A DNA stretch of 64,000 nt from Batillaria attramentaria (lineage: Eukaryota > Mollusca > Gastropoda > Batillariidae): positions 602,501 to 666,500 of the forward strand of contig JACVVK020000089.1 of the NCBI GenBank assembly GCA_018292915.2, read 5' to 3'. A model generated the notes under the pieces. The model did no database searches, had not been told where the DNA came from, and worked only from the letters and a program-made list of their open reading frames with translations. Position numbers and translations under genes: made by a program. This document shows positions 1-11,659 of the stretch, in pieces. Every line of letters begins with the position of its first letter. Positions within the stretch are counted from its first letter, which is position 1.

Positions 1-464
1 AAAAAGTCATTTTTTTCCTGAAAGTTAAAAAAAGAAGCTTTTAATCAACAAAATACTGGGAGGAGAGAAGTGAAGTGGGTGTGTGGTGTACAACGGAGTA
101 GGAAGGAAAGTCAGCAGGCAGTGCGTAAAAACCACTATTCCGTCCGTGGACAAAAGCCACAAGAACCAGCTTGTACTCGGAACTACTATCACACTAAACA
201 GTCTGTACTCTGATTTGTAACATACTCGACCTTGCCCATGTGAGTTCATTGCATCAAGAGAGACATGGAGTCACTGTCCTGAGATGGCCGGGAACAAACG
301 GGTTAAACCAGACGGGGGAAAAAAATTCACTCCCTTTTTTTTTTTTTTTTTTTTTAGGTCAGGGCTTGCTCACAGGAGACGTCGTTGGGCTCGACGAAGC
401 CTCGATCGGCCAGAAGCAGGAGAAGAAGAAGAAGAACTAGCAGGTCCCAGATCCCGGGCACCGT
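1..464. other. intergenic, no gene seen
   Basis: I see no gene here. The stretch has an AT-rich start and a poly-T run near 337-355. The only open frames are short and low in complexity. Confidence 0.6.
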
Positions 465-765
465 AATCCGCGATGGCAGCTTTCTAGCAAAACATTGAAC
501 TGTCTGCCGCTGCCAGCTAATTCGCTCTGTCAGCTATCTGTGTCGATCTTCCCTGCACTGACCCTATCAGGCGAGGCTGACATAATTTGATAGAACGTTG
601 CATCGGCAGCAGCCCCGAGCCGCGTGCCAGTGTGATTGATGGAATGAAGTCTGCTAAAGACAAGTCAGTGCGGGTGATTTATGCCGGCATTAGAACACTC
701 CTGCTGCAAACACACAGGTGCCAGCCTCTGTCACGCGGCCACGGCTACAGAAGGAGCTGGTGGCA
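465..765. other. candidate conserved non-coding element
   Basis: This is complex unique sequence without microsatellite character, set between low-complexity blocks. It contains several homeodomain or TALE-type words: AGCTAATTC, repeated CTGTCAGCTATCTG-like words, GGCTGACATAATTTGAT and TGTGATTGATGG. No frame looks protein-like. The call of regulatory DNA is an inference from motif density only; a cross-species alignment would decide it. Confidence 0.3.
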
Positions 766-779
766 AGGACAGCCATAGC

Positions 780-960
780 AGGACCAGAGAAAGACACGGA
801 CAAAAAAGAAAAAAATCGGTGAGGGAGAGAGGGGAGGAAAAACGGAGGATGGGTGGCATGGACGTTCGTGCAAAACGAAAGAGGCAGAAAGGGGAGGGGG
901 GGGGGGGCCCGGGGAGAGAAAGAAAGAAAGTCCATCGGTGATGCGGGAAGTAGGACAAGG
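780..960. repeat. purine-rich low-complexity tract
   Basis: The plus strand is dominated by A and G (GAGGGAGAGAGG-like words, then a run of about 12 G near 896-907). The opposite strand gives proline- and serine-rich frames that are composition artefacts. Confidence 0.7.
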
Positions 961-1274
961 CAAACTGAGAAGAATCAGTGTGTGAAGGGAAGTCAGTAAG
1001 GCAACTGAACAACAACACTAAAAGAACTCAAACGCAAAACACCGCAACGTAATTTCTCAAAATCCTGGCAAAAACGAGAATTTATTGTAAGAAAATGACT
1101 AAGCTTAAACTCTACAGGTTTGTGAAGAATCAGTGTAAGGGACTGAGTAGGGGAACGGAGCATAAAACAACAACAACAACAACAACAAAAACCCCGTTCG
1201 AAACACCAAAACGCAATTTCTAAGAACAAGGCGGAAGAACTCGAACTGCCACCAAAGACTAAAACTCATGGCCA

Positions 1275-1555
1275 GGGCCCGTATGTAAAAGTCGAGGTTA
1301 ATTTAACCCACGGCTACGGGCCTAACTCAGACTAGGACAAAAGAAACCCAAAAGCAAAATTGAATTTTAAAAAAAGGAAACGACGGAACTAAGAAAAAAT
1401 CCTTCTATAACGGCCTAGGCACCTTGCTGGAATAAGCCCACTTCTTGATTTAAAACAAAAAACAACAGAAAATTTAACCCTAGAGCTAGATTAGTTCGAA
1501 GTTAGACTCTAACCCAGGGCTAAAACCCTAAACTTCGACTATTACATACGGGCCC
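1275..1555 (-). mobile_element. MITE-like TIR element, copy 1
   Basis: This 281-bp element begins GGGCCCGTATGTAAAAGTCG and ends with the inverse, so its terminal inverted repeats run about 25 bp with two mismatches. The interior has no coding capacity. It carries, in reverse, the same core as the copies at 54.7 and 56.9 kb: the 'tagtctgggttaggcccgtag' type arm and the 'gggtccattcca' type middle. I see no clear target-site duplication and cannot assign a superfamily. It is a short non-autonomous DNA transposon by structure. Confidence 0.75.
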
Positions 1556-1808
1556 AGATCGACAAAGGCTGAGAGGAGCACTGTATGCAGGTTGGAGTGA
1601 ACCTCATGTCCCCGTGTTTTGTGACCCGGAGATCGAGTTTGCGGTGAAGATCGATCTGGTTCTGTTCCACTTGTACGACCTGGACCATCCGTCCTCTAGC
1701 TGACTGATCGGTTGATGAGTCCCCAGTCGAAAGCGGGAGACTCTTGTTTTGTGATCAGTGTCAGCCCGTGCACGTTTGTGTATGTGAGTGGAGTGTATGT
1801 GTGTGAAT

Positions 1809-1846
1809 GGAGAGAGAGAGAGAGAGAGAGAGAGTGTGTGTGTGTG
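1809..1846. repeat. (GA)n(GT)n microsatellite
   Basis: About 13 GA units run directly into GT units. A run of G follows at about 1861-1876. Confidence 0.95.
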
Positions 1847-2007
1847 AGAGGAGGCGGCGGGGGAGGGGGGGGGGGGTCAGTATAGCTGCTTTGCTGGCAA
1901 CCACCACACAAGGATGAAATTAAACTACTTCCTATTTCTGACCGTCTGGGAACGTAAAAGGTTCAAATCTAAGTTTGCAGAAGTAATGTGTGGATTTCGT
2001 CAATCTC

Positions 2008-2753
2008 ACAAGGTCACTGTAACAGCTACTATAACAAACTTAAAGTTTGCCATAATTTTTGTGCTGAGACTTGACTGAGGAGGTAACTTGTGGAAAAAAG
2101 CTCATTTCGTCCATTTGAAAAAAGGAAAAAAGTTCACTGGCAAGTAAGAACTAACGTGTTTTGTTGTTGTTGTTGTTGTTTTTTATAGACTTTGTTAAAA
2201 GAAGTCATTCACCCATGTAGAACCTCGCATACGTCAAAAAGTTAGTGACGTCAACCAGCTAGGCGAGCTAACACGACCTCATGTGTTTGGGGTTTTGCGA
2301 GTGCAAAGAGGCACGGAAAGGGTTTCCAGTACTTTCTTTATGTCAGCATGCTTGATGTCAGAGAGCTTGCGTTCGTGTGCGCGCGGGCTGCATACATGAC
2401 ACAACGACCACGACTGTGACGACAGCAGGTCACAGAATGGAAACAACATATTGAGCTGGTGGCCATCTTGTTTATCTCAAAGGTTCCCCATGGTCAGGGT
2501 GACAGCAACCGTACTAAAATTAATTCGAAGTTTGCCATGTGTGTACAGACTTGACTGAGGAGGTAAAGTGGAGAGTAAGCTACATGCCGTCTCTTCCCAA
2601 GGCCTTTGCTGTAACTTTACCAACGGAAAACGTCCATTTATAAATCTGCGTAACTAACGTGTATTTTTGTACCAAAGGTGCCCAAGGTCAGGGTCACAGG
2701 AAACGTTTTAAAGTTTAAAGCGTGTGCAAAAACCAGACTGTGGAGGTAAGTTG
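2008..2753 (+). repeat. three diverged copies of an ~80-bp unit
   Basis: Copies at 2008-2091, 2479-2570 and 2674-2753 share a block of the type 'AAGGTCA...CAG...AAGTTTGCCAT...GACTTGACTGAGGAGGTAA'. A second shared piece ('cgtccattt...aactaacgtgt') lies between them, so this is an old tandem duplication of a longer unit. Each copy starts with an AGGTCA-type nuclear-receptor half site and ends in a donor-like GAGGTAA word. No reading frame is conserved between the copies. Confidence 0.6.
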
Positions 2754-2759
2754 AGGTGA

Positions 2760-3310
2760 CTGCGGGAGGCAGGAGGGTCCTCGCTGTTTCAACCATTACG
2801 CTACGTGTTCAGACTTTATCAGATTAGCCGAGTCTCTGAAAGGTAGAAAGATGGGCTGATTGATTGATTTAGCTCAACGACTGGCCAACTGTCTGCAGCC
2901 ATAAATCTCTTTGAGCGAGTGCTTCGTTGTTCCAGTGACAGATTCATTATTTTGCGTTACGTTTGACTCGGGTGATTAACAGAGTGTATAATAAGTCGGC
3001 TGACTGATTTGTTCATTGACTTTTGGCACTAACGCAACTTAGTCATAGTCATAACCTGGGCAGTTCTTTGTACTAGTTCATCGTCTGTCCAGAAGCCCAA
3101 CGGACCACCACCTACCCCCACCTCCATCAAACAAGTCGTTCAGCCATCCTACTTACATACCAAGTCTACAGTCACAACCAAGCTTGGCCAAAAATGAAGT
3201 TAGAAGTATCGCCAACTTGACAAACTAATTAATTACTTTGGTGTTCAGGAGTCTGTGTAGCAAACGAAAAATAGGAGTGTACAGGCACGTGTTGAATTTG
3301 CTCTGTCACG
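2760..3310. other. intergenic, nothing recognised
   Basis: This is unique sequence without a protein-like frame or recognisable repeat. A TGATTGATTGATTTAG word occurs near 2857. Confidence 0.5.
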
Positions 3311-3315
3311 CGCAC

Positions 3316-3338
3316 GAGAGAGAGAGAGAGAGAGAGAC

Positions 3339-3375
<37 letters not shown>
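3316..3375. repeat. (AG)n microsatellite
   Basis: AG repeats of about 60 bp, interrupted once by ACAGACAG. Confidence 0.95.
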
Positions 3376-3377
<2 letters not shown>

Positions 3378-3379
3378 CA

Positions 3380-4330
3380 GCGGCTACGACTAAAAACGAG
3401 TTCTAAGTGATATGTATTCAAGCTGCTAAGACATGATTTCGACCTCGACCCTAAGCGTAATCTAGAACGTATCCACGTTATTAACGAGTTCGTGTTTCAT
3501 CCACTCCGTCCGAAATCTTCACCACGATCAAAACGCCCATTTATTCGCGTCACTGCGTCCTTAGAAACAGATGGTTTTTTGGTCGAAGATAAAGGTCATC
3601 AAACGACCAACCCACGTACACACGAACACAAGCGTAGATCAGACGTCGAATGGAAGGCAGCTGGTGTTTTGACATGACCCATCTATCATACACAAAAGAA
3701 ATGTACAGTTCAAAACTTGAGTATCACGCTGAACGAATCGACCGCTGAAGGACAATGGCTCCGCTAAACCTGCAGAAAGTAACTGACAAAAACAAACAAA
3801 AAAACAAACAAACAAACAAACAAAAAACCAACAACCCCAAAACGATCTGTTAGGAACAGTGAAGTTCACGTACATGTACTGTAAGTCGCCCCGCGAGCAG
3901 ATGGTAACTTGATAATTTCGACTGATGAATGATCACACAACGATCTATTTTCATCAGTGAAGATATGAAGGGAAAACAAACTTTAACCACACTCTCAAAA
4001 AGGAGAAAAATGTAACGAAGGCCCGGGGGATTTTTTTTTGTTTTTTTTTTTTTGCTTTTTTTGGTCGATAAAGTCCTGACCTTCCTGAACGTTAGCAAGT
4101 GCAAATTTATAGAACGCTATCAGTCTCCAGTAATGTCGACCATATTTTCTTTTTTACGCCAACTACCCTGATCTGTTTTTGGTTTCAGTTTTTGATTGAT
4201 CGATTTGGAGAACTTTGTTTGAGATCAAGTACTCAGACAGCACATAACTGATCACCGAGTGTTCGTGAAAGGAGGGGGGGGGGGGGGGGGCTCTGCGTAC
4301 AAGGCTGGAACGGTCACTATCGTACGGTTT
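3380..4330. other. intergenic, low-complexity patches
   Basis: No gene is seen. There are (AAAC)n at 3785-3830, a T-rich tract at 4030-4060 and a run of about 20 G at 4267-4290. Confidence 0.55.
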
Positions 4331-4337
4331 TTGCAAC

Positions 4338-4613
4338 TGGGTACGTCGCCAAAACTGGTACACGTATGCGACGTACTCTCTCGCCAAAACCGGTACGCGA
4401 CGTACCTTGTCGCCTAAACTGCAACGCGACGTACCTTGTCGCCAAAACTGGTACGCGACGTACCTTGTCGCCTAAACTGCTACCCGACGTACCTTGTCCC
4501 CTAAATCGGTACATGTATGCGACGTATCCTCTCGCCAATACTGGTACGCGACGTACCTTGTCGCCAAAACTGGTACGCGACGTACATTATCGCCGTACGC
4601 GACGTACCCGGAG
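4338..4613 (+). repeat. GTAC/CGACG minisatellite, ~29-bp unit
   Basis: About nine tandem units of the type GCGACGTACC-TTGTCGCC-AAAACTGGTAC fill this block. Most units are 29-30 bp; two are longer because of an inserted ACATGTAT-type segment. Each unit contains the near-palindrome GGTACGCGACGTACC. Frames through it are open on both strands because the unit lacks stops, so the repetitive peptides there are not evidence for a gene. Confidence 0.9.
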
Positions 4614-4619
4614 ACAGCA

Positions 4620-5415
4620 CTGATCACCGCATCCTTACCTGCAAAGGGGAATACATGTTATAGCATAACTAATAATGGCACTCGTCACCCTGAGACAAAG
4701 TTCTCAAACGAGAGACAAAAACAAAACGTAGCTATCCAATCTATCCTAAAGTATATGAAGTTATTTATATACCCTTGCTCTTAGTTGCTTACAGAGCTCG
4801 TTTTGCAAACAGGGCACAACACTAGGACCATTTCAGCGCCGTCAAGAATACCTACCTGGTGTAGGTATTGGACTCTCGTCCAACACACACGACTTCAATG
4901 AGGAACGCCGGATCTGAGGGCAATATTTACCTTCAGTCGCAACTGTGAGAGCTCGCGTAACTGAAATGAGAGGCCAACCGTTGCATACAATCAACGCTTC
5001 TGTTTGTTGGACTGTTGCGCTACAAGAGATAAACGTGAGATCCGCATCTCAGAAACATCATTCTCCTGCTGTGAACAATCAACTTATTACAGTGAGAATC
5101 TAATAACTCAATCCCTGAGTTTTCATTTCCACAGGAAAATATTACACTGAATATTAGTGAAGTGTTGCGTCTGAATCATAGTGAATGTATCACTTCGCCT
5201 GAAGATCCGTGTTTACCCGGAACCTTCAGTGACAAGAACTAAATGTGAAACATCAGTAATGTTGATATCTCAGCCCGGAATCATGGAGGTTTCACCACGT
5301 CCAGTTTTCGCACAAGGTTTATTCGGAAAGAGTCAACAATCAACCCTATACGGGTTGGAATTCACGAATGGCCAACTGATGAAAACCACTTGTCTTACTT
5401 TTGGGCGGTACATAT
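4620..5415. other. intergenic, nothing recognised
   Basis: Unique sequence. The 88-codon open frame at 5181-5447 runs into an interspersed repeat and has no recognisable domain. Confidence 0.5.
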
Positions 5416-5420
5416 TAAAG

Positions 5421-5735
5421 GTGCTGATGCTAACACTTTTATGCTGACGGATCGTTTTCCGCTGTTTTCGTGGTATCTATCACCACACCACTTAAACACC
5501 TTGACGGTGACAGCGTCTGTAATGCTGGCACTAAGCCATCAGAAGCGTACTCGATGACGCGGCGACCACAGTGAGCGCACCAGTAGTGTAACAATAGTCG
5601 TAGAATTTGAATGTTCGACAGCTCGCGCGAAGTACATACAACATTGTATCGCATTAAGAGTTGTACTTATCATCACGACAGAGTATATCGAGCATACAGG
5701 TGCACTCACGACCGAAACTGTTCCAAAACTTAAGT
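5421..5735 (-). mobile_element. 320-bp interspersed repeat (family R1), copy 1
   Basis: Read on the minus strand, this matches the copies at 13.3, 22.1 and 28.4 kb in the same order of landmarks: TTTTGGAACAGTTTCG, then GTGAGTGC-CCTGTA, CTTAATGCGA, ACATTCAAATTCTA, GTGGTCGCCGCG, GCCAGCATTACAGACG, and finally AGCATAAAA followed by CCTTT. No tRNA head and no coding frame is apparent. It could be a non-tRNA SINE or a MITE; the ends are not resolved. Confidence 0.75.
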
Positions 5736-6042
5736 TGGCTAAGCAAAGATGGACTTGGCCAGTGTACAGCTGTGCACTGAAACCTCAGAATGATGATTTG
5801 CAACGGCTGTCTCCATTCCACTGGTCTTAACAGGTCTACAGTCTTGTGGAACAGAGGCCAGAGCCATGGATACGATAGAAAATTAGGCTTTTTTTTCCTC
5901 CAGATGACGGCAGAGGTCGTCTCTTTTTCGAAAGGACGTGGGATCCTTAACGTGCACACTTGATTATTGTACGTCTACACGAAAGGCTCGAGGAAAGACT
6001 ATAAGTTTTAGTCTGCACGTGAATTTGACTGCATCGGGGAAA

Positions 6043-6121
6043 CTCCCACTCCATGGAGATTTGAACCCGGGCTGTGGGCCTGACGGGCCGGCATCGCCCT
6101 TACCACTGGGCTACGTTCCCA
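6043..6121 (-). mobile_element. tRNA-like SINE head or tRNA pseudogene
   Basis: On the minus strand the text reads as a tRNA-like unit with an A-box-like TAGCCCAGTGGT (rc of 6102-6113) and a B-box-like GGTTCAAATC (rc of 6058-6067). It lies inside a longer open frame that is therefore not a gene. The body downstream does not match the main SINE family of this window. It could be another SINE family or a dead tRNA copy. Confidence 0.55.
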
Positions 6122-6399
6122 CGAGGAGTGCACGAACTAATCTGAACGCGTTTGAGCCAAATGCGCCTCGGTTGATGACGCATGCACACAGACGGTCGTC
6201 CCGTCAAGGGGAGACAGACAGAGAGACGTTTGAAAAGGTTCTGACAATCATAGCCCACCAACAGACAGGGGCCAGCCGATACACTGTGGCAGTATCGATT
6301 GACATAAAACACAAAACGGGATATGGCAAAACGTACGTGTCAACGGAAGCAGAAGCACGAGGGGTCATGTGGTTGGTTAGTGTTGTAAAAATGTGTTAG

Positions 6400-6402
<3 letters not shown>

Positions 6403-6442
<40 letters not shown>
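6403..6442. repeat. (AG)n microsatellite
   Basis: About 20 AG units precede the compound array that starts at 6448. Confidence 0.95.
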
Positions 6443-6446
<4 letters not shown>

Positions 6447-6447
6447 T

Positions 6448-6504
6448 GATCTGTACGCATGGATGCCAGCAGGCCGTTAGCAATGAACAGCTATCTCACA
6501 TATA

Positions 6505-6589
<85 letters not shown>

Positions 6590-6697
6590 CGTGTGCGTGC
6601 GCGTGTGTGTCTCATGTGTGTGTGTATGTTGGTAATTGATTTGTACGCAGGGATGCCACCAGGCCGTTAGTAATGAACAGTGTTATCTCACATGGAA

Positions 6698-6785
<88 letters not shown>

Positions 6786-6875
6786 ATGCGTGCGTGCGTG
6801 CGTGTGTGTGTGACTGACTGATTTGTACGCAGGGATGCCACCAGGCCGTTAGTAATGAACACTCATCTCACATGG

Positions 6876-6951
<76 letters not shown>
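6448..6951 (+). repeat. compound array: 65-bp unit plus (GT)n, three times
   Basis: Three successive blocks start near 6448, 6636 and 6822. Each has a non-microsatellite head of about 60 bp (GTACGCAGGGATGCCACCAG, GCCGTTAGTAATGAACA, ATCTCACATGGAA) that leads into a long (GT)n run. The second block ends in (GTGC)n. The larger unit is about 187 bp. The Val/Cys frames across it are artefacts. A related head occurs before a GT run at 55.25 kb. Confidence 0.9.
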
Positions 6952-6955
<4 letters not shown>

Positions 6956-6959
6956 CGAC

Positions 6960-7920
6960 GGCGACAGCCACTACGACGATGCTGACGATGCTTCAGATGC
7001 TAATTTTAAGTACGAGAGATGAATGGAGTTTGCATAAACTGTGGCTGCATTTTGACCGCTGAACCCTCCGGAAGGAAAGAAAAAAATAAGTGCAAATTGC
7101 GTGGACAAGAAAACTATTCTCATCCATCATCTGCTCGTTGAGAAAGAACACGGAACTCTCTGACACTGGACTTTAAAAAAACAACAAAAAAACAACACTA
7201 TGATGCCAACTAATCCAACGCTAAGCACCTGCTCGCGACGAGATTAAAAAAAAAATAAAAATTCAAGGCTGTTCTTTGTTACTAAGTGCGAACTTGTATT
7301 CATTAGCCACTCACTGCCCCTGGTTTAATGAACTCCCCATTTCCTCTTGCAGCGCAGGTGCAAATCTCAATACTAAAACCTTCGCTGATTGATTCTGATG
7401 ATGTTAGTTTTGACTTGTATTCGACGTTTCTTCAGTTTCCGCCGTAGTTGTCGATACATCTCCATCTGCACCGCTGCGGGCGTATAAACTTTTGAAATAG
7501 GCCGTTTTACGCTAAACAGCGTCCTTGAACCTGCCTGGATAAGGTCTTACCTCGGAGGAAGATTGCCTGCTACACTTTTTTTTTTTTTAACTCACTTTTA
7601 CACGTCTTGTTCTTTGAATGAAACTGAGCGGACTGACTTAAACCGGGATTAGTTACGATACAACTGACTATAGTCGTACGGTCACAGTCAAAAGTAATCC
7701 GAAGTACATCAACGCCCCAAATAACCAGCTGCTAGGACATCGCTCAAAGCTAGCCACGGATACAGTTAATAATAATTACATGTAAAACAAATACCGAAAC
7801 TGAAAAATGCCGATAACCAATCAACTTGATTACAAACAAATAAAAGGGGGAAAATCTCTTACACGCACACATGCAAGTAGTTTTCACATAACGTCGGCCT
7901 ACCTAGAGGCGTAGTAATAC
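6960..7920. other. intergenic, nothing recognised
   Basis: AT-rich unique sequence with small poly-A/T runs and no protein-like frame. Confidence 0.5.
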
Positions 7921-8093
7921 TTGTATTTATGGAGACAAAAAGTCCTGGGTAACACTAATTCGGCTTGCGCAAGACATTATTCATTAACGCATGCGCGGCT
8001 CTGTCTGTCGGTCTGTCTGCTGGTCCCATCCATATACAGCCTTCATTGTGGGCGATTCACTCACTGCGTTATACACGTAACGGTATCACTCTC

Positions 8094-8121
8094 TCTCACA
8101 CACACACATATAACCCCCACG

Positions 8122-8193
<72 letters not shown>

Positions 8194-8289
8194 GCCCCCC
8201 CCCCCCCAACCCCTCACACACACACGGGTCATTCGTATACATGGGCAGCCTTCAGAATGCGTGACTACATAAACAAACTGTATCATTTA

Positions 8290-8365
<76 letters not shown>

Positions 8366-8406
8366 CCCCCCCCCCCTACACACACAACAACACACACACA
8401 CACACC
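8094..8406. repeat. two long (AC)n arrays with poly-C junctions
   Basis: AC runs at about 8124-8190 and 8296-8361 are interrupted by C runs (8195-8208, 8367-8375). The 187-codon Thr/His frame across the block is a microsatellite artefact. Confidence 0.95.
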
Positions 8407-8744
8407 ACAAAGGCAGACTGGAGAGAAGGAGCAGGCCTCAAGTGCAGCCATTGTTCACTTTCGATAAGAAGACAGCTGAGCTGAGAAAGGGGATGGGGGC
8501 GCGGGTTGGGCATCCATCACATCAAGCGTTGTGACAAAACCGACGAGGGGGCTGGGTGGCGGGAGACAACTCTGCTGATTTATAGCAGCAGTGCTGCCAA
8601 CCCCGGCAAAAAATACTGCTCCGCACACCGGAAAGGTCGACTGTGACGGTGCGGCGGTGGAGATGGTGGTCGTTGTCGTCGTGCAGGTGATGGTGGTGAT
8701 GACGATGTTGTTGCTGCTGTTGTTTAACGCACCTATTCTGCGAT

Positions 8745-8875
8745 TAGTAGGCTTTCACAGACGACAACTTGCGTTTTGAAACAGTTGCGTCTGTGAGTGC
8801 GCCTGTACTCTCGCCGAAACAAAAACTCGAAATCTTAATGCTAAGTAGAGCACTGCCGCTTGTGCGAACGGAACT
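8745..8875 (+). mobile_element. R1 repeat fragment
   Basis: The 5' part of the R1 repeat is recognisable (GCGTTTTGAAACAGTTGCG, GTGAGTGCGCCTGTACTC, TCTTAATGCTAAGTAGAGC). The rest is missing, so this is a truncated copy. Confidence 0.5.
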
Positions 8876-8984
8876 TCAAACGGCTCGTAGCTCTTCTATC
8901 CAGCGAGTGACCGTAAAACAGTAGGCAAAAGTCGCTGAAATGCGAAACTGGATGATGACAAGCAAACCGCCCATGACCGAGGAA

Positions 8985-9165
8985 GACAAATGCTGTGTGA
9001 TGAAAATGAGGATAATGACGGAGACCCCTGCGGCTAAGATAATGATGATTATAAACGGCGTGAAGATAATAATCACTGTGATGACGACCACAGCGGTACA
9101 AATGATGATCAGATGACAAAGATGCAGCTGCGATAATGACCATAATGATGACGAAGATGAAGGCA
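8985..9165. repeat. GAT/AAT-rich degenerate trinucleotide tract
   Basis: Repeated GATGATGA and GATAATGA words make both minus-strand frames look hydrophobic (Ile/Val runs). I read it as a decayed microsatellite, not a membrane protein. Confidence 0.6.
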
Positions 9166-9169
9166 CAAA

Positions 9170-10205
9170 GCCGGGTGGGAATCGACATGCTGATATACAT
9201 GGAACGAAAGCAGCAATCAAACAAAAAAAAAACTTTGATATCTTGAGGATTCAACTACACGCAATATTCAACCAAATATTACTGTCGAAACTGCTTAAAT
9301 GCGTATACTGACAACCAATCTGGGATATCCATTATCAAACGTTTGTTGTTGTTGTTGTTGTTTTAGTCGTCGTTTTATATTTGCTCGCAAGATTCAGGTA
9401 ACCTGGTCTTCGTTCGGTCAGTGAGACATCGAACTGAATTCTCTCAGCATCAGAATGACCAAGGACACACAGTCTCCGAGAATCTAAACCTACATACAGT
9501 GTTGGGCGGCCACACCTTACTTGACAACTAAAATCAGGCTCTCGGCTGCAGCCGTCAAATATCAACTGAATGGTCCACGCGCAAAAAAAAAAAAAAAAAA
9601 AAAACGATGACGGAAGCATGACCATCTGCTGATGACTACAGAATGTCGTGATATCACACGATATCACATCATAGTGACAATGGGAGCGGCAAAACTTTTG
9701 TTGTTTTCGTCGAGGAAATCATGCATGGTATTTCAATTTATTGAACTCGTCCAACATGAGGTCCACACAACAATGACTACCACGCTGGGCGAAACAGACG
9801 GACGTAGATATCAAACAAATGGAGAAACATGGCCGATGGGAATTAATTTTCCCGGTAACCTGAATGAAACGCAGCAAAACACTGATGGAAATCAATAAAC
9901 ACGTGTGTTAACGCTTCATGTCGCACGTTGGGGGGGGGGGGGGGGTTAATCACGAACAATGTGATGGAAAACCCAGTCATAAACACTCCACGACAAAGCC
10001 TCGACAAAGCTGTAACTGAATGGGTCGTGACTTCACGGATAGAACTGGAAAACAGCTAGGGATAATCAAGCTGGGGAAGACCGTCGTCGAATTCTTCGCA
10101 TTGATGAAAGCTGACAAAAGTGAAGCGATACAAAGCACTCGGACAAGAGACAAAGGTCTCAAGGCTTACGTGTGATGACACTGACAGCCCCCCACCCCCA
10201 CCCCC
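9170..10205. other. intergenic, low-complexity patches
   Basis: No gene is seen. There are (GTT)n at 9341-9365, a poly-A run at 9583-9604 and a poly-G run at 9930-9946. Confidence 0.5.
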
Positions 10206-10212
10206 TATTCAC

Positions 10213-10216
10213 ACCT

Positions 10217-10303
<87 letters not shown>
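10213..10303. repeat. (TC)n(AC)n microsatellite
   Basis: About 14 TC units lead directly into more than 30 AC units. Confidence 0.95.
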
Positions 10304-10304
<1 letters not shown>

Positions 10305-10309
10305 TTGAA

Positions 10310-11320
10310 CTGTAACTGTTGCTACAGTGATTTCACTAATTGTGACTGACCCCTGGGATATTGAGGTTTATAACATGGTGTGACTTCAAAAGGGTGTGAT
10401 GTATTACAGACACCCTTCCTTTACAAACTTGAGTCAAAAGGTCGGTTTGTATTCTCGGGGAGGGGAGGGGGGGGGGGGAATATATTTATAGTGAGCTGAC
10501 AGATTACTGAAATTACCGTGGGCCAGAACAACACGCCGTGAAATATGCCCCCAAAGGCTAACGACTTCAAACATAATGACAACCCATCAAACTGATCTGT
10601 TTATGGGCCCATTTATGTTCGAAAAAAAAATCCATTTAACAGGGCGCCGAAGGTGCCTGGTGTTTAAATGCTCTAAAAAAATGTTTTAAAGACGTTAAGT
10701 CGGAGCACGTTTTTCCAATTACCGACTGGAATAGGGCCTGAATGTGATTAATTTTGAAACCGAATCTATTCGTCCTTTGGCGACAAAACATCAAGGGTTT
10801 TCTGCAGACAGGCGTAAAACATGAAACTGATTAAAACTTGATTTAATCTCTAAATGCCACCTTGTGCACCTGCAGAAATGAAATTTAACAGAGCGAGTGA
10901 ACGAATGACACTTTATTTTTCTGAGGACAAAAGATCAGGTGCACAGACCTTTCAGCCAAGGCACAAAATACTGCAGCTTAGGTAATACACTGCACAGTTG
11001 TTCAATAACAAGTTCGAAGTTAATATAGAAGTCAGCAGAGTGTAAGGACAATAAACACGGACTATGAACTGCACACTTAACCACCTGAAGCACCAAATCA
11101 TCTGGTAAATTAAACTGACGAGGAAAACCCAACACGGTCGAAGACATTATACAAAAGCTGAACGAAACGTGTATAAAACAAAATATCAATCACGTAATTT
11201 ACGTGATTCCCCACGGTAAAAATCGAAAGACAAAAATGTCGGCACTCGTAAAGAATGGCACGACAAAAACAGATATACGTTGTCTAGCGGCTAATGAGTA
11301 TTTCGTTAATGCCCCCCCCC
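10310..11320. other. intergenic, nothing recognised
   Basis: AT-rich unique sequence with one poly-G run at 10461-10478. No frame is protein-like. Confidence 0.5.
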
Positions 11321-11324
11321 CCCT

Positions 11325-11325
<1 letters not shown>

Positions 11326-11393
<68 letters not shown>
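11326..11393. repeat. (AC)n microsatellite
   Basis: About 33 AC units follow a run of C at 11312-11323. Confidence 0.95.
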
Positions 11394-11394
<1 letters not shown>

Positions 11395-11659
11395 CATTTC
11401 AGGGAAAATGTACATTGCTAAGTAGACGCCTCAGACTTGGAGACTTCCCGTCACACAACGGTTCCTTGTTATTACTATTTCGAAACTAAAGTGATGGATC
11501 ATACAGACAGACACAGACACACACTGAACGGACGACTGGATGATCATTGACGTTTAACAATAATGGGGCTCTGAAAGGACAAACGTGTGTCTTGCGGTCA
11601 GTAAATCAAACAGACCTGCCAAGGCACGGCTGTTTTTCTCTAAAAGTAGTACATGTACC

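Noticed and set aside
4338..4613. CRISPR-like regular repeat
   Set aside because: The units are contiguous without unique spacers, and the genome is clearly eukaryotic. It is a minisatellite.
7921..8484. 187-codon Thr/His-rich frame
   Set aside because: It is (AC)n microsatellite translated; there is no unique coding sequence.
9026..9254. Hydrophobic minus-strand frames resembling a membrane protein
   Set aside because: The Ile/Val runs come from degenerate GAT/AAT repeats; two overlapping frames look equally hydrophobic.
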